From positions 186,001 to 250,000 of the forward strand of contig JADYXZ010000004.1 of the NCBI GenBank assembly GCA_020853885.1: 64,000 bases of DNA, read 5' to 3'. This document shows, one piece after another, positions 45,071-53,506 of this stretch (positions within the stretch are counted from its first letter, which is position 1; each line of letters opens with the position of its first letter). The position numbers and the translations under genes are program-made. The stretch is from Bradyrhizobiaceae bacterium. Its GTDB lineage: Bacteria; Pseudomonadota; Alphaproteobacteria; Rhizobiales; Xanthobacteraceae. The notes beneath the pieces were generated by a model that was not told the origin of the DNA, made no database searches, and saw only the letters and a program-made list of their open reading frames with translations.

Positions 45071-46309
45071 ATGGCTGATGCAACGACAAAATCCGGGCCG
45101 GGGCCGCTTGCGGGCATCCGCATCATCGACATGACGACGGTGGTGATGGGGCCCTACGCGACGCAATTGCTCGCCGACTACGGCGCCGACGTCATCAAGG
45201 TGGAACCGCCGAGCGGCGACATCATGCGGCACGCGCCGCCGATGCGGAATCCGCGCATGGGCGCCTTGTTCCTGCAGGCAAACCGCAACAAGCGCAGCGT
45301 GGTGCTCGACGTGAAGAAGCAGGGCGGGCGCGAGGCGCTGCTGCGGCTGTGCGCGACCGCGGACGTATTCATTCACAACGTGCGCAAGGCGGCGATGCAG
45401 CGGGCGGGCCTCGGCGAAGCCGACGTGCGCGCTGGCAACCCGAAGCTCGTTTACGTGAGCCTGATTGGCTACAGCGAGGGCGGGCCTTACGCGGGGCGTC
45501 CCGCCTATGACGACCTGATGCAGGGCTTGTCGGGCATTCCGGCGTTGCAGGCGGAGATCAGCGGCGAGCAGCCGCGATACATGCCGCTCACGTTCGTCGA
45601 CCGCATCATGGGGGTGAGCGCCGTGCATGCGGTGCTTGCGGCGATCGTCCATCGCGACCGCAGCGGGGCGGGGCAGGCGGTCGATGTGCCGATGTTCGAG
45701 ACGGTCGCGCAACTCGTGCTCGGCGATCACATGGGCGGGCGCACGTTCGAGCCGCCGCTCGGCAAGCCGGGCTACGGGCGGCTGCTGGCGCCCGACCGGC
45801 GGCCCTACCGCACGAAGGACGGCCATGTGTGCGTGCTCATCTACAACAACAAGGAATGGGAGACATTCTTCCGCGCGATCGGGCAGCGCGAGCGGTTCGA
45901 GGCCGACCCGCGGCTTTCCGATCACGCGGTGCGGACGAAGCACTATTCCGAAGTTTACGCGATCCTCGCCGAGATCTTCACGACGCGCACGAGCGCGGAA
46001 TGGCTCACGTTGCTCGCGGAGCACGACATCCCCGGCGTGCCGCTCTACAGCCTCGACGACCTGATCGACGATCCGCACCTGCAGGCGGTGGGATTCTTCC
46101 AGGCGATGGAGCATCCGAGCGAGGGGCCGATCCGGCTGACCGGCATTCCGAGCCACTGGAGCGAGACGCCGCCGGCGATCACGCGGCACGCGCCGCTTCT
46201 CGGCGAGCACAGCATCGAGGTGCTGCGCGAGGCGGGGCTGCAGCAGCGGGAGATTGATACGTTGATCGAAGAAGGCGTGACGATCGACGGGCGTATGAAA
46301 GGTAAGTGA
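45071..46309 (+). CDS. CaiB/BaiF-family (class III) CoA-transferase
   Basis: Family III CoA-transferase of 412 residues moving CoA between carboxylic acids. The N-terminus has PLAGIRIIDMTTVVMGPYATQLLADYGADVIKVEPPSGD. The catalytic Asp region is RPAYDDLMQGLSG, matching the Asp of formyl-CoA transferase. The ending is HAPLLGEHSIEVLREAGLQ. The ATG at 45071 lies three codons after an in-frame GTG. It follows waaF by 9 bases, an odd position between two heptosyltransferase genes. No role in LPS is known for the family, so it may simply share the transcript. Confidence 0.9.
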   Translation: MADATTKSGPGPLAGIRIIDMTTVVMGPYATQLLADYGADVIKVEPPSGDIMRHAPPMRNPRMGALFLQANRNKRSVVLDVKKQGGREALLRLCATADVFIHNVRKAAMQRAGLGEADVRAGNPKLVYVSLIGYSEGGPYAGRPAYDDLMQGLSGIPALQAEISGEQPRYMPLTFVDRIMGVSAVHAVLAAIVHRDRSGAGQAVDVPMFETVAQLVLGDHMGGRTFEPPLGKPGYGRLLAPDRRPYRTKDGHVCVLIYNNKEWETFFRAIGQRERFEADPRLSDHAVRTKHYSEVYAILAEIFTTRTSAEWLTLLAEHDIPGVPLYSLDDLIDDPHLQAVGFFQAMEHPSEGPIRLTGIPSHWSETPPAITRHAPLLGEHSIEVLREAGLQQREIDTLIEEGVTIDGRMKGK

Positions 46310-46330
46310 AAGCGCAACTTGTATCCGCTC

Positions 46331-46404
46331 ATTCCCGCGTAAGCGGGAATCCAGGGCAACCCACTCATGAAGTTATGGCCCTGGGTCCCCGCTTTCGCGG
46401 GGAC
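46331..46404. repeat. pair of family D palindromic repeats
   Basis: ATTCCCGC-GTAA-GCGGGAAT (46331-46350) and GTCCCCGC-TTTC-GCGGGGAC (46385-46404) lie between the convergent CoA-transferase and waaC genes. They may act as a bidirectional terminator. The second hairpin is identical to 29637-29656. Confidence 0.75.
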
Positions 46405-46417
46405 GAACGGATCAGGT

Positions 46418-47365
46418 CTAGATTGTCTTGGTGATTGCCGAAATCACGTCGCTGACTTCCGGAATTCCATTCTCCGCGCCGACCATCTCGACCTTGCCCG
46501 GGCCCATCGGGATCGCGGTATGCGACTTCGCGATGGTGAAGACAGCGACCACCGGCACGCCGAGCGCGGCAGCGAGGTGAATGAACCCGGTGTCAACGCC
46601 GACGACGAGCTTCGCGCCGGTGATCAGCTTGCCGACTTCGAGGATGGGTTTGCGGTCGGGCACGCGCGCATTGGGGATCGCGGCGGCCAGGCGTTCGCTG
46701 CGCTCGCGCTCGCGGTCGCTGCCCCAGGGCAGCACGACTTCCAGTCCGCGCGCCGCGAGCGATCGGCCGACTTCGACCCAGCGATCCTCCGGCCATTCCT
46801 TCGCGATCTTCGCCGTTGCGTGGAACAGAATGGCGTAGGGCGAAGCGCCGTCGGCGGCAAAGAAGTTGCGGTCGAAGCCGTAATCGGGCGCGCCTTCTGG
46901 CGAATAGCCCAGTGCAAGACCAGTGAGCGTGCGGGTGCGCGCGATTACGTGCAGGTCCCAGCTCACTGGATAGCAGTGGTCGTAGAAGCGCGCGGCGAAC
47001 GGCTCGCGGATGCTCGCGGCGTCGTAGCCGTGGCTCTCGCCGTGGATGAGCTTGGTCATCAAGGCAGTGCGGACGAGACCCTGGGTGTCGATCACCGCGT
47101 CGTAGCGGCGGGTGCGGAGCTTCGCCGTGGCTTCGCGGATCTCGTTCCAGGTCGGCATCTCGTGGAGCCGCTTGCGCCAGCGGCGGATGGCGATGGGCAC
47201 GATCTCGGCGACGGCGGGGTGCAGGCCGGCGAGCGGCGCATAGAGCTCATCCACGACCCAGGTGATGCGCGCGTCCGGGAAGCGACGGTGGGCGTCGGTG
47301 ACGGCCGGCATGTGGTGCAGCACGTCGCCCATGGACGAGGTCTTGATGAACAGGATTTCGGTCAT
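46418..47365 (-). CDS. waaC: lipopolysaccharide heptosyltransferase I
   Basis: GT9 enzyme of 315 residues that adds the first heptose to Kdo. It starts MTEILFIKTSSMGDVLHHMPAVTDA at 47365; an in-frame start 28 codons earlier is not needed. Further motifs are YDAVIDTQGLVRTALMTKLIHGESHGYDAASIREPFA, LFHATAKIAKEWPEDRW and the nucleotide-binding VVGVDTGFIHLAAALGVPVVAVF. The length and motifs fit WaaC rather than WaaF. It is on the opposite strand to waaF and divergent from the transaldolase gene. Confidence 0.93.
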   Translation of the reverse strand: MTEILFIKTSSMGDVLHHMPAVTDAHRRFPDARITWVVDELYAPLAGLHPAVAEIVPIAIRRWRKRLHEMPTWNEIREATAKLRTRRYDAVIDTQGLVRTALMTKLIHGESHGYDAASIREPFAARFYDHCYPVSWDLHVIARTRTLTGLALGYSPEGAPDYGFDRNFFAADGASPYAILFHATAKIAKEWPEDRWVEVGRSLAARGLEVVLPWGSDRERERSERLAAAIPNARVPDRKPILEVGKLITGAKLVVGVDTGFIHLAAALGVPVVAVFTIAKSHTAIPMGPGKVEMVGAENGIPEVSDVISAITKTI

Positions 47366-47481
47366 GCGGCCCGGTGCGGCCCGTTTTCTGCTTGCTTTGG
47401 CCTGCGGGTGCGCATAGGGCGTTGAAGCCTCCGGCGCAAGCTGACACACTGGCCGGGCCCGGTATTTCCAGCGGATTCATC

Positions 47482-48237
47482 ATGGCCGTCACGCTCGACT
47501 CGTTGAAAGTGAAGCTGTTCACCGACGGCGCCGAAAAGGCGCAGATCGTCGAGATGGCGAAGCTCAGGCACATCGCAGGCTTCACCACCAATCCGTCGCT
47601 GCTGAAGAAGGCGGGGGTGAAGGACTACGAATCCTACGCGCGGGAGCTGGTGGCGGCGGTGCCCGACCGGCACATCTCGTTCGAAGTGATCTCCGACGAC
47701 ATCGACGAGATGGTGGCGCAGGCGCGGCTGATCACGACCTGGGGCAAGAACGTCCATGTGAAGCTGCCGGTAATCAATACGAAGGGTGAGTCGCTGATCG
47801 AGGCGATCCGGCTCTTGTCGGGCGAGGGCGTGAAGATCAACGTCACGGTGGTGACGACCGAGGAGCAGGCGAAGCGGGCGACGGCGGCGCTTTCGGGCGG
47901 GCCGGGCGGCTGCGTCTCCGTGTTCGCGGGCAGGCTTGCGGACCTCGGGATCGACTATGCGCCGCTGGTGAACACCGCGGTCGCGGCCGCGCGTGCGACC
48001 AAGCAGGTGGAAGTGATCTGGGCCTCGACGCGAGAAGTGTGGAACGTGATCGAGGCCGACCGCATGGGCGCGCACATCATCACCGCGCCCGCCGACATCC
48101 TGAAGAAGCTCTCGGCGCTCGGGACCAAGACGGCGGAACAGCTCGCGCTCGACGGCGTGAAGGCGTTCTTCGACGACACCCAGGCCGCGGGACTATCCCT
48201 GCGAGTCGGCGGTTCCGGGCGCGCCGCCGCAGAATAA
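47482..48237 (+). CDS. tal: transaldolase (TalC/fructose-6-phosphate aldolase subfamily)
   Basis: Class I aldolase-type enzyme of 251 residues. It transfers a dihydroxyacetone unit in the pentose phosphate pathway, or acts as a fructose-6-phosphate aldolase. The Schiff-base lysine is in KNVHVKLPVINTKGESLIEA. LRHIAGFTTNPSLLKKAG is the family's N-terminal motif and VSVFAGRLADLGIDYAPLV the late one. The C-terminus has about 30 extra residues compared with the short aldolases. A link to sedoheptulose 7-phosphate, the gmhA substrate, would explain its location; that is inference. Confidence 0.9.
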   Translation: MAVTLDSLKVKLFTDGAEKAQIVEMAKLRHIAGFTTNPSLLKKAGVKDYESYARELVAAVPDRHISFEVISDDIDEMVAQARLITTWGKNVHVKLPVINTKGESLIEAIRLLSGEGVKINVTVVTTEEQAKRATAALSGGPGGCVSVFAGRLADLGIDYAPLVNTAVAAARATKQVEVIWASTREVWNVIEADRMGAHIITAPADILKKLSALGTKTAEQLALDGVKAFFDDTQAAGLSLRVGGSGRAAAE

Positions 48238-48351
48238 TTCCGGTGTAAATCTTTGAAATCATTTGTGAGTGGGGCAACAAACCTGCCGCGGTCGCAAGCC
48301 GGTTGGCGGCATGCTAGGCATGCCAGCCAGAGGACGGGGTAGTCAGTACGC

Positions 48352-49347
48352 ATGTCAGGAACGGCGCAGGGCGGGGGCGGGCGCGTGCAGGATCGCGTGC
48401 GAGTCGGCGTCATCGGCGTCGGCATCATGGGCTACAATCATGCCCGTGTACTTTCAGAATTACCCCACGTGGAACTGGTGGGCGTTGCCGATCCGGACCG
48501 CGACCAGGCGACGCGCGTGGGCAAGGCCGTTGGCTGCGAAGCCGTCCTCGACCATAAGTCGCTGATCGACATGGGCATCGACGCCGCCGTGATCGCGGCA
48601 CCGACGCACCTGCATCATCCGATCGCGCTCGACGTGATCGGGGCCGGCATCCATGCGCTGGTGGAGAAGCCGATCGCGCCGACCGTGGAGGAAGGCCGGC
48701 AGATCGTTGCCGCCGCGCGCACGCAGGGCGTGACGCTCATGGTCGGGCACGTGGAGCGGTTCAACCCCGCGGTGCAGGCGATCAAGCAGGCGATCGCGGG
48801 CGAGCAGATCCTTTCCATCGCCATCACGCGCGTCGGGCCGTTCCCGCCGCGCATGTCGAACGTCGGCGTCGTGATCGACCTCGCCGTGCACGACATCGAC
48901 CTCATCCGCTGGTTCACCGAATCCGACATCGTCGAGGTGCAGCCGCAATTGTCGAGCGCGCGGGCGACGCGCGAGGACATCGCGCTCCTGCAGTTCCGCA
49001 CCAAGTCGGGCGTGCTCGCGCACATCAACACGAACTGGCTGACGCCGTTCAAGGCGCGCACGGTGCACATCGCGACGCAGGACAAGTACGTGATCGGCGA
49101 TCTGCTCACGCGGCAGGTGACCGAGTGCTTCGGCTTCCAGCCGGACGGCAGCTATTCGATGCGGCATCTCTCCGTCGGCCATTCCGAGCCGCTGCGGGCG
49201 GAGCTGCTCGCCTTCATCAACGCGATCGGCAGCGACAAGGGGCCGGCGGTCAGCGGGGAGGAGGGTGTCGCGAGCCTCGAAGTCGCGATCCGCTGCCTGA
49301 ACGGCACGCACAGTGCGGCGCCGAAAGCGGCGCGGCTCGTTGGCTGA
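48352..49347 (+). CDS. Gfo/Idh/MocA-family sugar dehydrogenase (WbpB-like)
   Basis: NAD(P)-dependent oxidoreductase of 331 residues. The Rossmann motif is RVGVIGVGIMGYNHARVLSELPHVELVGVADPD near residues 19-51. The substrate-binding EKPIAPTVEEGRQIV follows, then VGHVERFNPAVQAIKQ and VVIDLAVHDIDLIRWF with the catalytic HDID. It resembles WbpB-type enzymes that oxidise UDP-N-acetyl-hexosaminuronates. It is directly followed by an aminotransferase of the type that normally uses its product. First gene after a 114-base gap with no obvious promoter. Confidence 0.88.
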   Translation: MSGTAQGGGGRVQDRVRVGVIGVGIMGYNHARVLSELPHVELVGVADPDRDQATRVGKAVGCEAVLDHKSLIDMGIDAAVIAAPTHLHHPIALDVIGAGIHALVEKPIAPTVEEGRQIVAAARTQGVTLMVGHVERFNPAVQAIKQAIAGEQILSIAITRVGPFPPRMSNVGVVIDLAVHDIDLIRWFTESDIVEVQPQLSSARATREDIALLQFRTKSGVLAHINTNWLTPFKARTVHIATQDKYVIGDLLTRQVTECFGFQPDGSYSMRHLSVGHSEPLRAELLAFINAIGSDKGPAVSGEEGVASLEVAIRCLNGTHSAAPKAARLVG

Positions 49348-49360
49348 AGCGAAAGACAAA

Positions 49361-50515
49361 ATGAATCAACACGCCCGCGTCGACCTCGCACCCGTTCCCT
49401 TCATCGATCTCGCCGCCCAGCGGCGCCGGCTCGGCAAGTCGGTGGACGAGGCGGTCGCCCGCGTGCTTGCGCATTGCCAGTTCATCCTCGGGCCGGAGGT
49501 GCGTGAGCTGGAAGAGCGGCTCGCGAAATTCTGCGGCGCGCGGCACGCGATCTCGTGCTCGAGCGGCACTGATGCGCTGCAGCTCGTGCTGATGGCGAAG
49601 GGGATCGGCCCCGGCGACGCGGTGATCTGTCCGTCGTTCACCTTCTGCGCGACGGCGGAAGTGGTGGCGCTGCTCGGCGCGACGCCGGTGTTTGCGGAAG
49701 TCGAGGAAGCGACGTTCAATCTCGACGCCGCAAGCGTGCAGCAGGCGGTCGCTGCGGCGCGCAAGCTCGGGCTCCAGCCGAAGGCGATCATCGCCGTCGA
49801 TCTGTTCGGGCTGCCGGCCGACTACGAGGAAATCATCAAGGTTGCCGCGGCGGAAAATCTCTTCGTGCTCGACGACGCGGCGCAGGGGTTCGGCGCCACC
49901 TACAAGGGGCGGCCGCTCGGCACCTTCGGGCTGGCGACGGCGACGAGCTTCTTCCCGGCGAAGCCCTTGGGCTGCTACGGCGATGGCGGCGCGATCTTCG
50001 CCGACGACGATGCGCTCGCGGACACGATCCGGAGCCTGCGCGTGCACGGGCACGGCACCGACAAGTACGACAACGTCCGCATCGGCATGACCGGCCGGCT
50101 CGACAGCATCCAGGCCGCGGTCCTGATCGAGAAGCTCAAGATCTTCCCCGAGGAGATCGAGGCGCGCGGGCGGATCGCCCGGCGCTACAACGAGGCGCTC
50201 GGGGACGTCGCGATCGTCCCGCGGCTGCCGAACGACTGCAACTCGGTGTGGGCACAATATACGATCCGCGTGCCGGCTGGCGGGCGCGACGGCCTCGCGG
50301 CCGCGCTGAAGGCCGAGGGCATTCCGACCGCCATCTATTACCCGAAGCCGCTGCACCGGCAGACCGCCTACAAGCACTTCCCGACGGCGGAAGGGGGCCT
50401 TGCCCTGAGCGACAAGCTCGCCGGCGAGGTCATCAGCCTGCCCATGCACGCCTATCTCGAGGAGCCGGTGCAGGACCGGATCGTGGCGGCGGTGCGGCGG
50501 GCGCTCGCGCGCTAG
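49361..50515 (+). CDS. DegT/DnrJ/EryC1/StrS-family sugar aminotransferase (WbpE-like)
   Basis: PLP-dependent aminotransferase of 384 residues that would aminate a keto nucleotide-sugar. It begins VPFIDLAAQRRRLGKSVDEAVARVLAHCQFI. CSSGTDALQLVLMAKGIGPGDAVICPSFTF gives the cofactor pocket. The PLP lysine is in SFFPAKPLGCYGDGGAIF. The late motif GMTGRLDSIQAAVLIEKL is typical. The ATG at 49361 is 13 bases after the upstream stop; a TTG at 49340 would overlap it. With the Gfo/Idh protein it suggests synthesis of a 3-amino sugar acid, although the other Wbp enzymes are not in the window. Confidence 0.92.
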   Translation: MNQHARVDLAPVPFIDLAAQRRRLGKSVDEAVARVLAHCQFILGPEVRELEERLAKFCGARHAISCSSGTDALQLVLMAKGIGPGDAVICPSFTFCATAEVVALLGATPVFAEVEEATFNLDAASVQQAVAAARKLGLQPKAIIAVDLFGLPADYEEIIKVAAAENLFVLDDAAQGFGATYKGRPLGTFGLATATSFFPAKPLGCYGDGGAIFADDDALADTIRSLRVHGHGTDKYDNVRIGMTGRLDSIQAAVLIEKLKIFPEEIEARGRIARRYNEALGDVAIVPRLPNDCNSVWAQYTIRVPAGGRDGLAAALKAEGIPTAIYYPKPLHRQTAYKHFPTAEGGLALSDKLAGEVISLPMHAYLEEPVQDRIVAAVRRALAR

Positions 50516-50518
50516 ATT

Positions 50519-50645
50519 TTTCCTCCCTCCCCTTGAGGGGAGGGTGGGTCCGAGCGTAGCGAGGACCCCGGCGGGGTGAATCGCAAGCTCAGCCCCCACC
50601 CGGTCGGCTTCGCCGACCACCCTCCCCAAAGGGGAGGGATTAAAA
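50519..50645. repeat. palindromic intergenic repeat, family E
   Basis: Outer arms CCCTCCCCTTGAGGGGAGGG and CCCTCCCCAAAGGGGAGGG (each itself a hairpin) flank GGTCCGAGCG/CGAGGACC and CCGGTCGGC/GCCGACC stems. It fills the gap between the aminotransferase and murJ and may end or attenuate transcription into murJ. Confidence 0.8.
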
Positions 50646-50662
50646 GGGGTCGCGGCCAGCAC

Positions 50663-52228
50663 ATGCTCCAGCGCATCCTCACTGTCGGCGGGTGGACGCT
50701 CGTCTCGCGCGTGACCGGCTTCGCGCGCGACGTGTTCATGGCGGCGATCCTCGGCGCCGGGCCGGTCGCCGACGCGTTTCTCGTGGCGTTCCGGCTGCCC
50801 AATCATTTCCGCGCGATCTTTGCTGAGGGCGCGTTCGCGGCGGCCTTCGTGCCGCGCTACGCGCGGACCCTCGAGCACGACGGGCTCGACCGGGCGCGCG
50901 CGTTCGCCGACCGGCTCGCAGCGGCGACGGTCGTGCTGCAGCTCGTGCTGCTCGCAATCGCGCTCGCCTTCACGCCGCAGGTAGTCGGTCTGCTCGCGCC
51001 GGGGCTTGTCGGCGATCCGGAACGCTTCGATCTCGCGGTCGCGCTGACGCGGATCACCTTTCCGTATCTCGCACTGATCTCGCTGGAGACGCTGGTCGCC
51101 GGCACGTTGAACGCCAATCAGCGCTTCGCGGCGGCGGCAGCGGCGCCGGTGCTGCTCAATCTCTGCATGGTCGGCGCGCTGCTGATGGCGGGGTTGTTTC
51201 CGACGGCGGGCCATGCCGCCGCGTGGGGCGTGCTCGTTGCGGGAATTTTGCAAGCGCTCTTCGTTGCCGCCGATGCGGAGCGCAGCGGCTTCGGCATCCG
51301 CTTTCGAATGCCGAGGCTCGACGCGCCGACGCGGAAATTCCTCAAGGCGCTCGGGCCGGCGATCATCGGCGCGGGCGGCGTGCAGCTCGCGCTGTTCGCC
51401 GACACGATCATCGCGACGTTCTTGCCGGCTGGCGCGCTGTCGGCGCTCTATTATGCCGACCGCATTCACCAGTTGCCGATCGGCGTGATCGGGATTGCGG
51501 CGGGCACCGTGCTGCTGCCGGAGATGTCGCGGCGGCTTGCGGCGGGCGATGCGGCGGGCGCCGCGCAATCGCAGGGCAAGGCGATCGAGTTCACGCTGCT
51601 CATTTCCATTCCCTTCGTCGCGGGCGCCATCGCGATCCCCGAGCTCGTCATGCGCGCGCTGTTCATGCGCGGCGCGTTCACGGCGGGCGACGCGCAGGCG
51701 GCGGCGGCGACGCTTGCGGCCTACGCGACGGGGCTCCTGCCGTTCGTGCTGATCCGCAGCTTCATCGCGCCGTTCCATGCGCGCGGCGACACGGCAACGC
51801 CGGTGAAGGCCGCGCTGATCGCCGTTGCCGTCAACGTGTTGCTTAAGATCGGATTGGTCGGCCCGCTCGCGCAGGTGGGATTGGCGCTGGCGACCGCGGC
51901 TGGCGCCTGGATCAACCTCGCGCTGCTCGCACTCTGGGCGCAGCGGCGCGCCTTCGAGAGCCCGGGGGTGCCGCTGGAGCGCGTCGCGCGGCTTCTCGGC
52001 GCGGGCATGGCGCTCTACGCGTTTCTCTATTTCGGTGAGCGGGGGCTGCGTCCCCTATTCGCCAACCTCCCGATGCTGCGGGAAGAGGCATTGCTGGCCG
52101 TCCTCCTGCTGCTGGGGACGGCACTTTATGGCGCGGTTGTGATCGGACTGGTGGGCAGGAAGCGGCTAAAAGCGCTGGGCCGCGACACCGGAGCGCCTGC
52201 AAAGCCGAAAATCCCGACTGCGGACTGA
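50663..52228 (+). CDS. murJ: lipid II flippase MurJ (MviN)
   Basis: Essential polytopic inner-membrane protein of 521 residues of the MOP superfamily that flips lipid II for peptidoglycan synthesis. The N-terminus MLQRILTVGGWTLVSRVTGF is followed by the diagnostic ARDVFMAAILGAGPVADAFLVAFRLPNHFRAIFAEGAFAAAFVPRY. PTRKFLKALGPAIIGAGGVQ and YYADRIHQLPIGVIGIAAGTVLLPEMSR come later. About 14 membrane spans are expected. The start at 50663 is preferred; an in-frame ATG 29 codons earlier lies in the repeat. Confidence 0.95.
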   Translation: MLQRILTVGGWTLVSRVTGFARDVFMAAILGAGPVADAFLVAFRLPNHFRAIFAEGAFAAAFVPRYARTLEHDGLDRARAFADRLAAATVVLQLVLLAIALAFTPQVVGLLAPGLVGDPERFDLAVALTRITFPYLALISLETLVAGTLNANQRFAAAAAAPVLLNLCMVGALLMAGLFPTAGHAAAWGVLVAGILQALFVAADAERSGFGIRFRMPRLDAPTRKFLKALGPAIIGAGGVQLALFADTIIATFLPAGALSALYYADRIHQLPIGVIGIAAGTVLLPEMSRRLAAGDAAGAAQSQGKAIEFTLLISIPFVAGAIAIPELVMRALFMRGAFTAGDAQAAAATLAAYATGLLPFVLIRSFIAPFHARGDTATPVKAALIAVAVNVLLKIGLVGPLAQVGLALATAAGAWINLALLALWAQRRAFESPGVPLERVARLLGAGMALYAFLYFGERGLRPLFANLPMLREEALLAVLLLLGTALYGAVVIGLVGRKRLKALGRDTGAPAKPKIPTAD

Positions 52229-52297
52229 CCCCTCAAATTTGCCGATTTCCGTCCGCCGCGGACTTGCGATATGCAGGCGCGCAACCATCGGGCTGCC

Positions 52298-53497
52298 ATG
52301 ACGAATTTACCCCTCCCGCTCCGGTTGGGTACCGGAGCGATCCTGTTCCTCGCGCTCGCCGCCTGCGGCGACAGCGGTTCGCAAACCAATGCGCAGAAGG
52401 GCGCGCCGCCGGCGCCGCCGGTCACGGTCGCCGCGCCGGTGAAGCGGACGGTCGTCGACCGCGACGAATACGTGGGCCGGTTCGTCGCCGTGGACTCGGT
52501 GGAGATCCGCGCGCGCGTCTCCGGCTATCTCGACGCGGTGCATTTCACCGACGGCGAGCTCGTCAAGGAAGGCGAGCTTCTGTTCACGATCGATCAGCGG
52601 CCCTTCAAGGCCGCGCTCGATCAGGCGCGCGCCGACCTGCAACGGGCGAAAGCCCAGGTCGATCTCGCCAATTCCGATCTCACGCGCGCGCAGGACCTGA
52701 TCGAGCGCAAGACCATCTCGGAAGCGATCTTCGAGCAACGCGTGCAGGCGAAGCGCGCGGCCGACGCGCAATTGCAGGCGGCGGAAGCTGCCGTGCGCAA
52801 TGCCGAGCTCAATCTTGAATTCACCGAGCTGCGGTCGCCGATCGCGGGACGCATCGGCGACCGGCGCGTGTCGCGCGGCAATCTCGTGGTCGGCGGTTCG
52901 CAGCCGTCGACGTCGCTGCTCGCGACGATCGTATCGACCGACCCTATTCGATTCGAGTTCACGTTCGATGAAGCGGCGTTCCTCCGCTACGCGCGGCTTG
53001 CCGACGGCGGCACGGCCGATAGTCCGCGCGGAACGAGCATGCAGATCGAGCTGCGGTTGCTCGACGAGCAGCAGTTCTCGCACAAGGGCAAGATCGATTT
53101 CATCGACAACGTGATCGAGCAGGCGTCCGGCACGATCCGCGGCCGCGCCGTGTTCGAGAATCCGAAGGCGCTGTTCACGCCCGGCATGTTCGCGCGGGTG
53201 CGGATGCCGGCGTCTGCGCCGTTCGAGGCGCTGCTCGTCCCCGACACGGCGGTCGGCACCGAGCAGGTGCGCAAGTTCGTCTATGTGGTCGATGGCGAGA
53301 ACACGGTGCGCCAGAAGTACGTGACGCTCGGCCATCTGGAGAACGGACTGCGGGTGATCCTGAAGGGCATCGATGCGAGCGACCGGATCATCGTCAACGG
53401 CCAGATGCGCGCCCGCCCCGGCGCCAAGGTCACGCCGCTCCAGGAAGGCGAGCAGCCGTCGGGCGCGCCGGGCGGAGCGACGGCCAAGGCGAAGTGA
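52298..53497 (+). CDS. RND efflux periplasmic adaptor (membrane fusion) lipoprotein
   Basis: AcrA/MexA-type adaptor of 399 residues. The N-terminus is a lipoprotein signal, MTNLPLPLRLGTGAILFLALAAC, with lipidated Cys23. Then come the barrel and lipoyl halves (EIRARVSGYLDAVHFTDGELVKEGELLFTID), a helical hairpin (ALDQARADLQRAKAQVDLANSDLTRAQDLIERKTISE) and the second lipoyl half (LEFTELRSPIAGRIGDRRVSRGNLV). The tail is rich in Gly, Ala and Lys. The ATG nine codons upstream is possible. It precedes the pump gene by 9 bases. Confidence 0.93.
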   Translation: MTNLPLPLRLGTGAILFLALAACGDSGSQTNAQKGAPPAPPVTVAAPVKRTVVDRDEYVGRFVAVDSVEIRARVSGYLDAVHFTDGELVKEGELLFTIDQRPFKAALDQARADLQRAKAQVDLANSDLTRAQDLIERKTISEAIFEQRVQAKRAADAQLQAAEAAVRNAELNLEFTELRSPIAGRIGDRRVSRGNLVVGGSQPSTSLLATIVSTDPIRFEFTFDEAAFLRYARLADGGTADSPRGTSMQIELRLLDEQQFSHKGKIDFIDNVIEQASGTIRGRAVFENPKALFTPGMFARVRMPASAPFEALLVPDTAVGTEQVRKFVYVVDGENTVRQKYVTLGHLENGLRVILKGIDASDRIIVNGQMRARPGAKVTPLQEGEQPSGAPGGATAKAK

Positions 53498-53506
53498 GGC
53501 GCGGCG

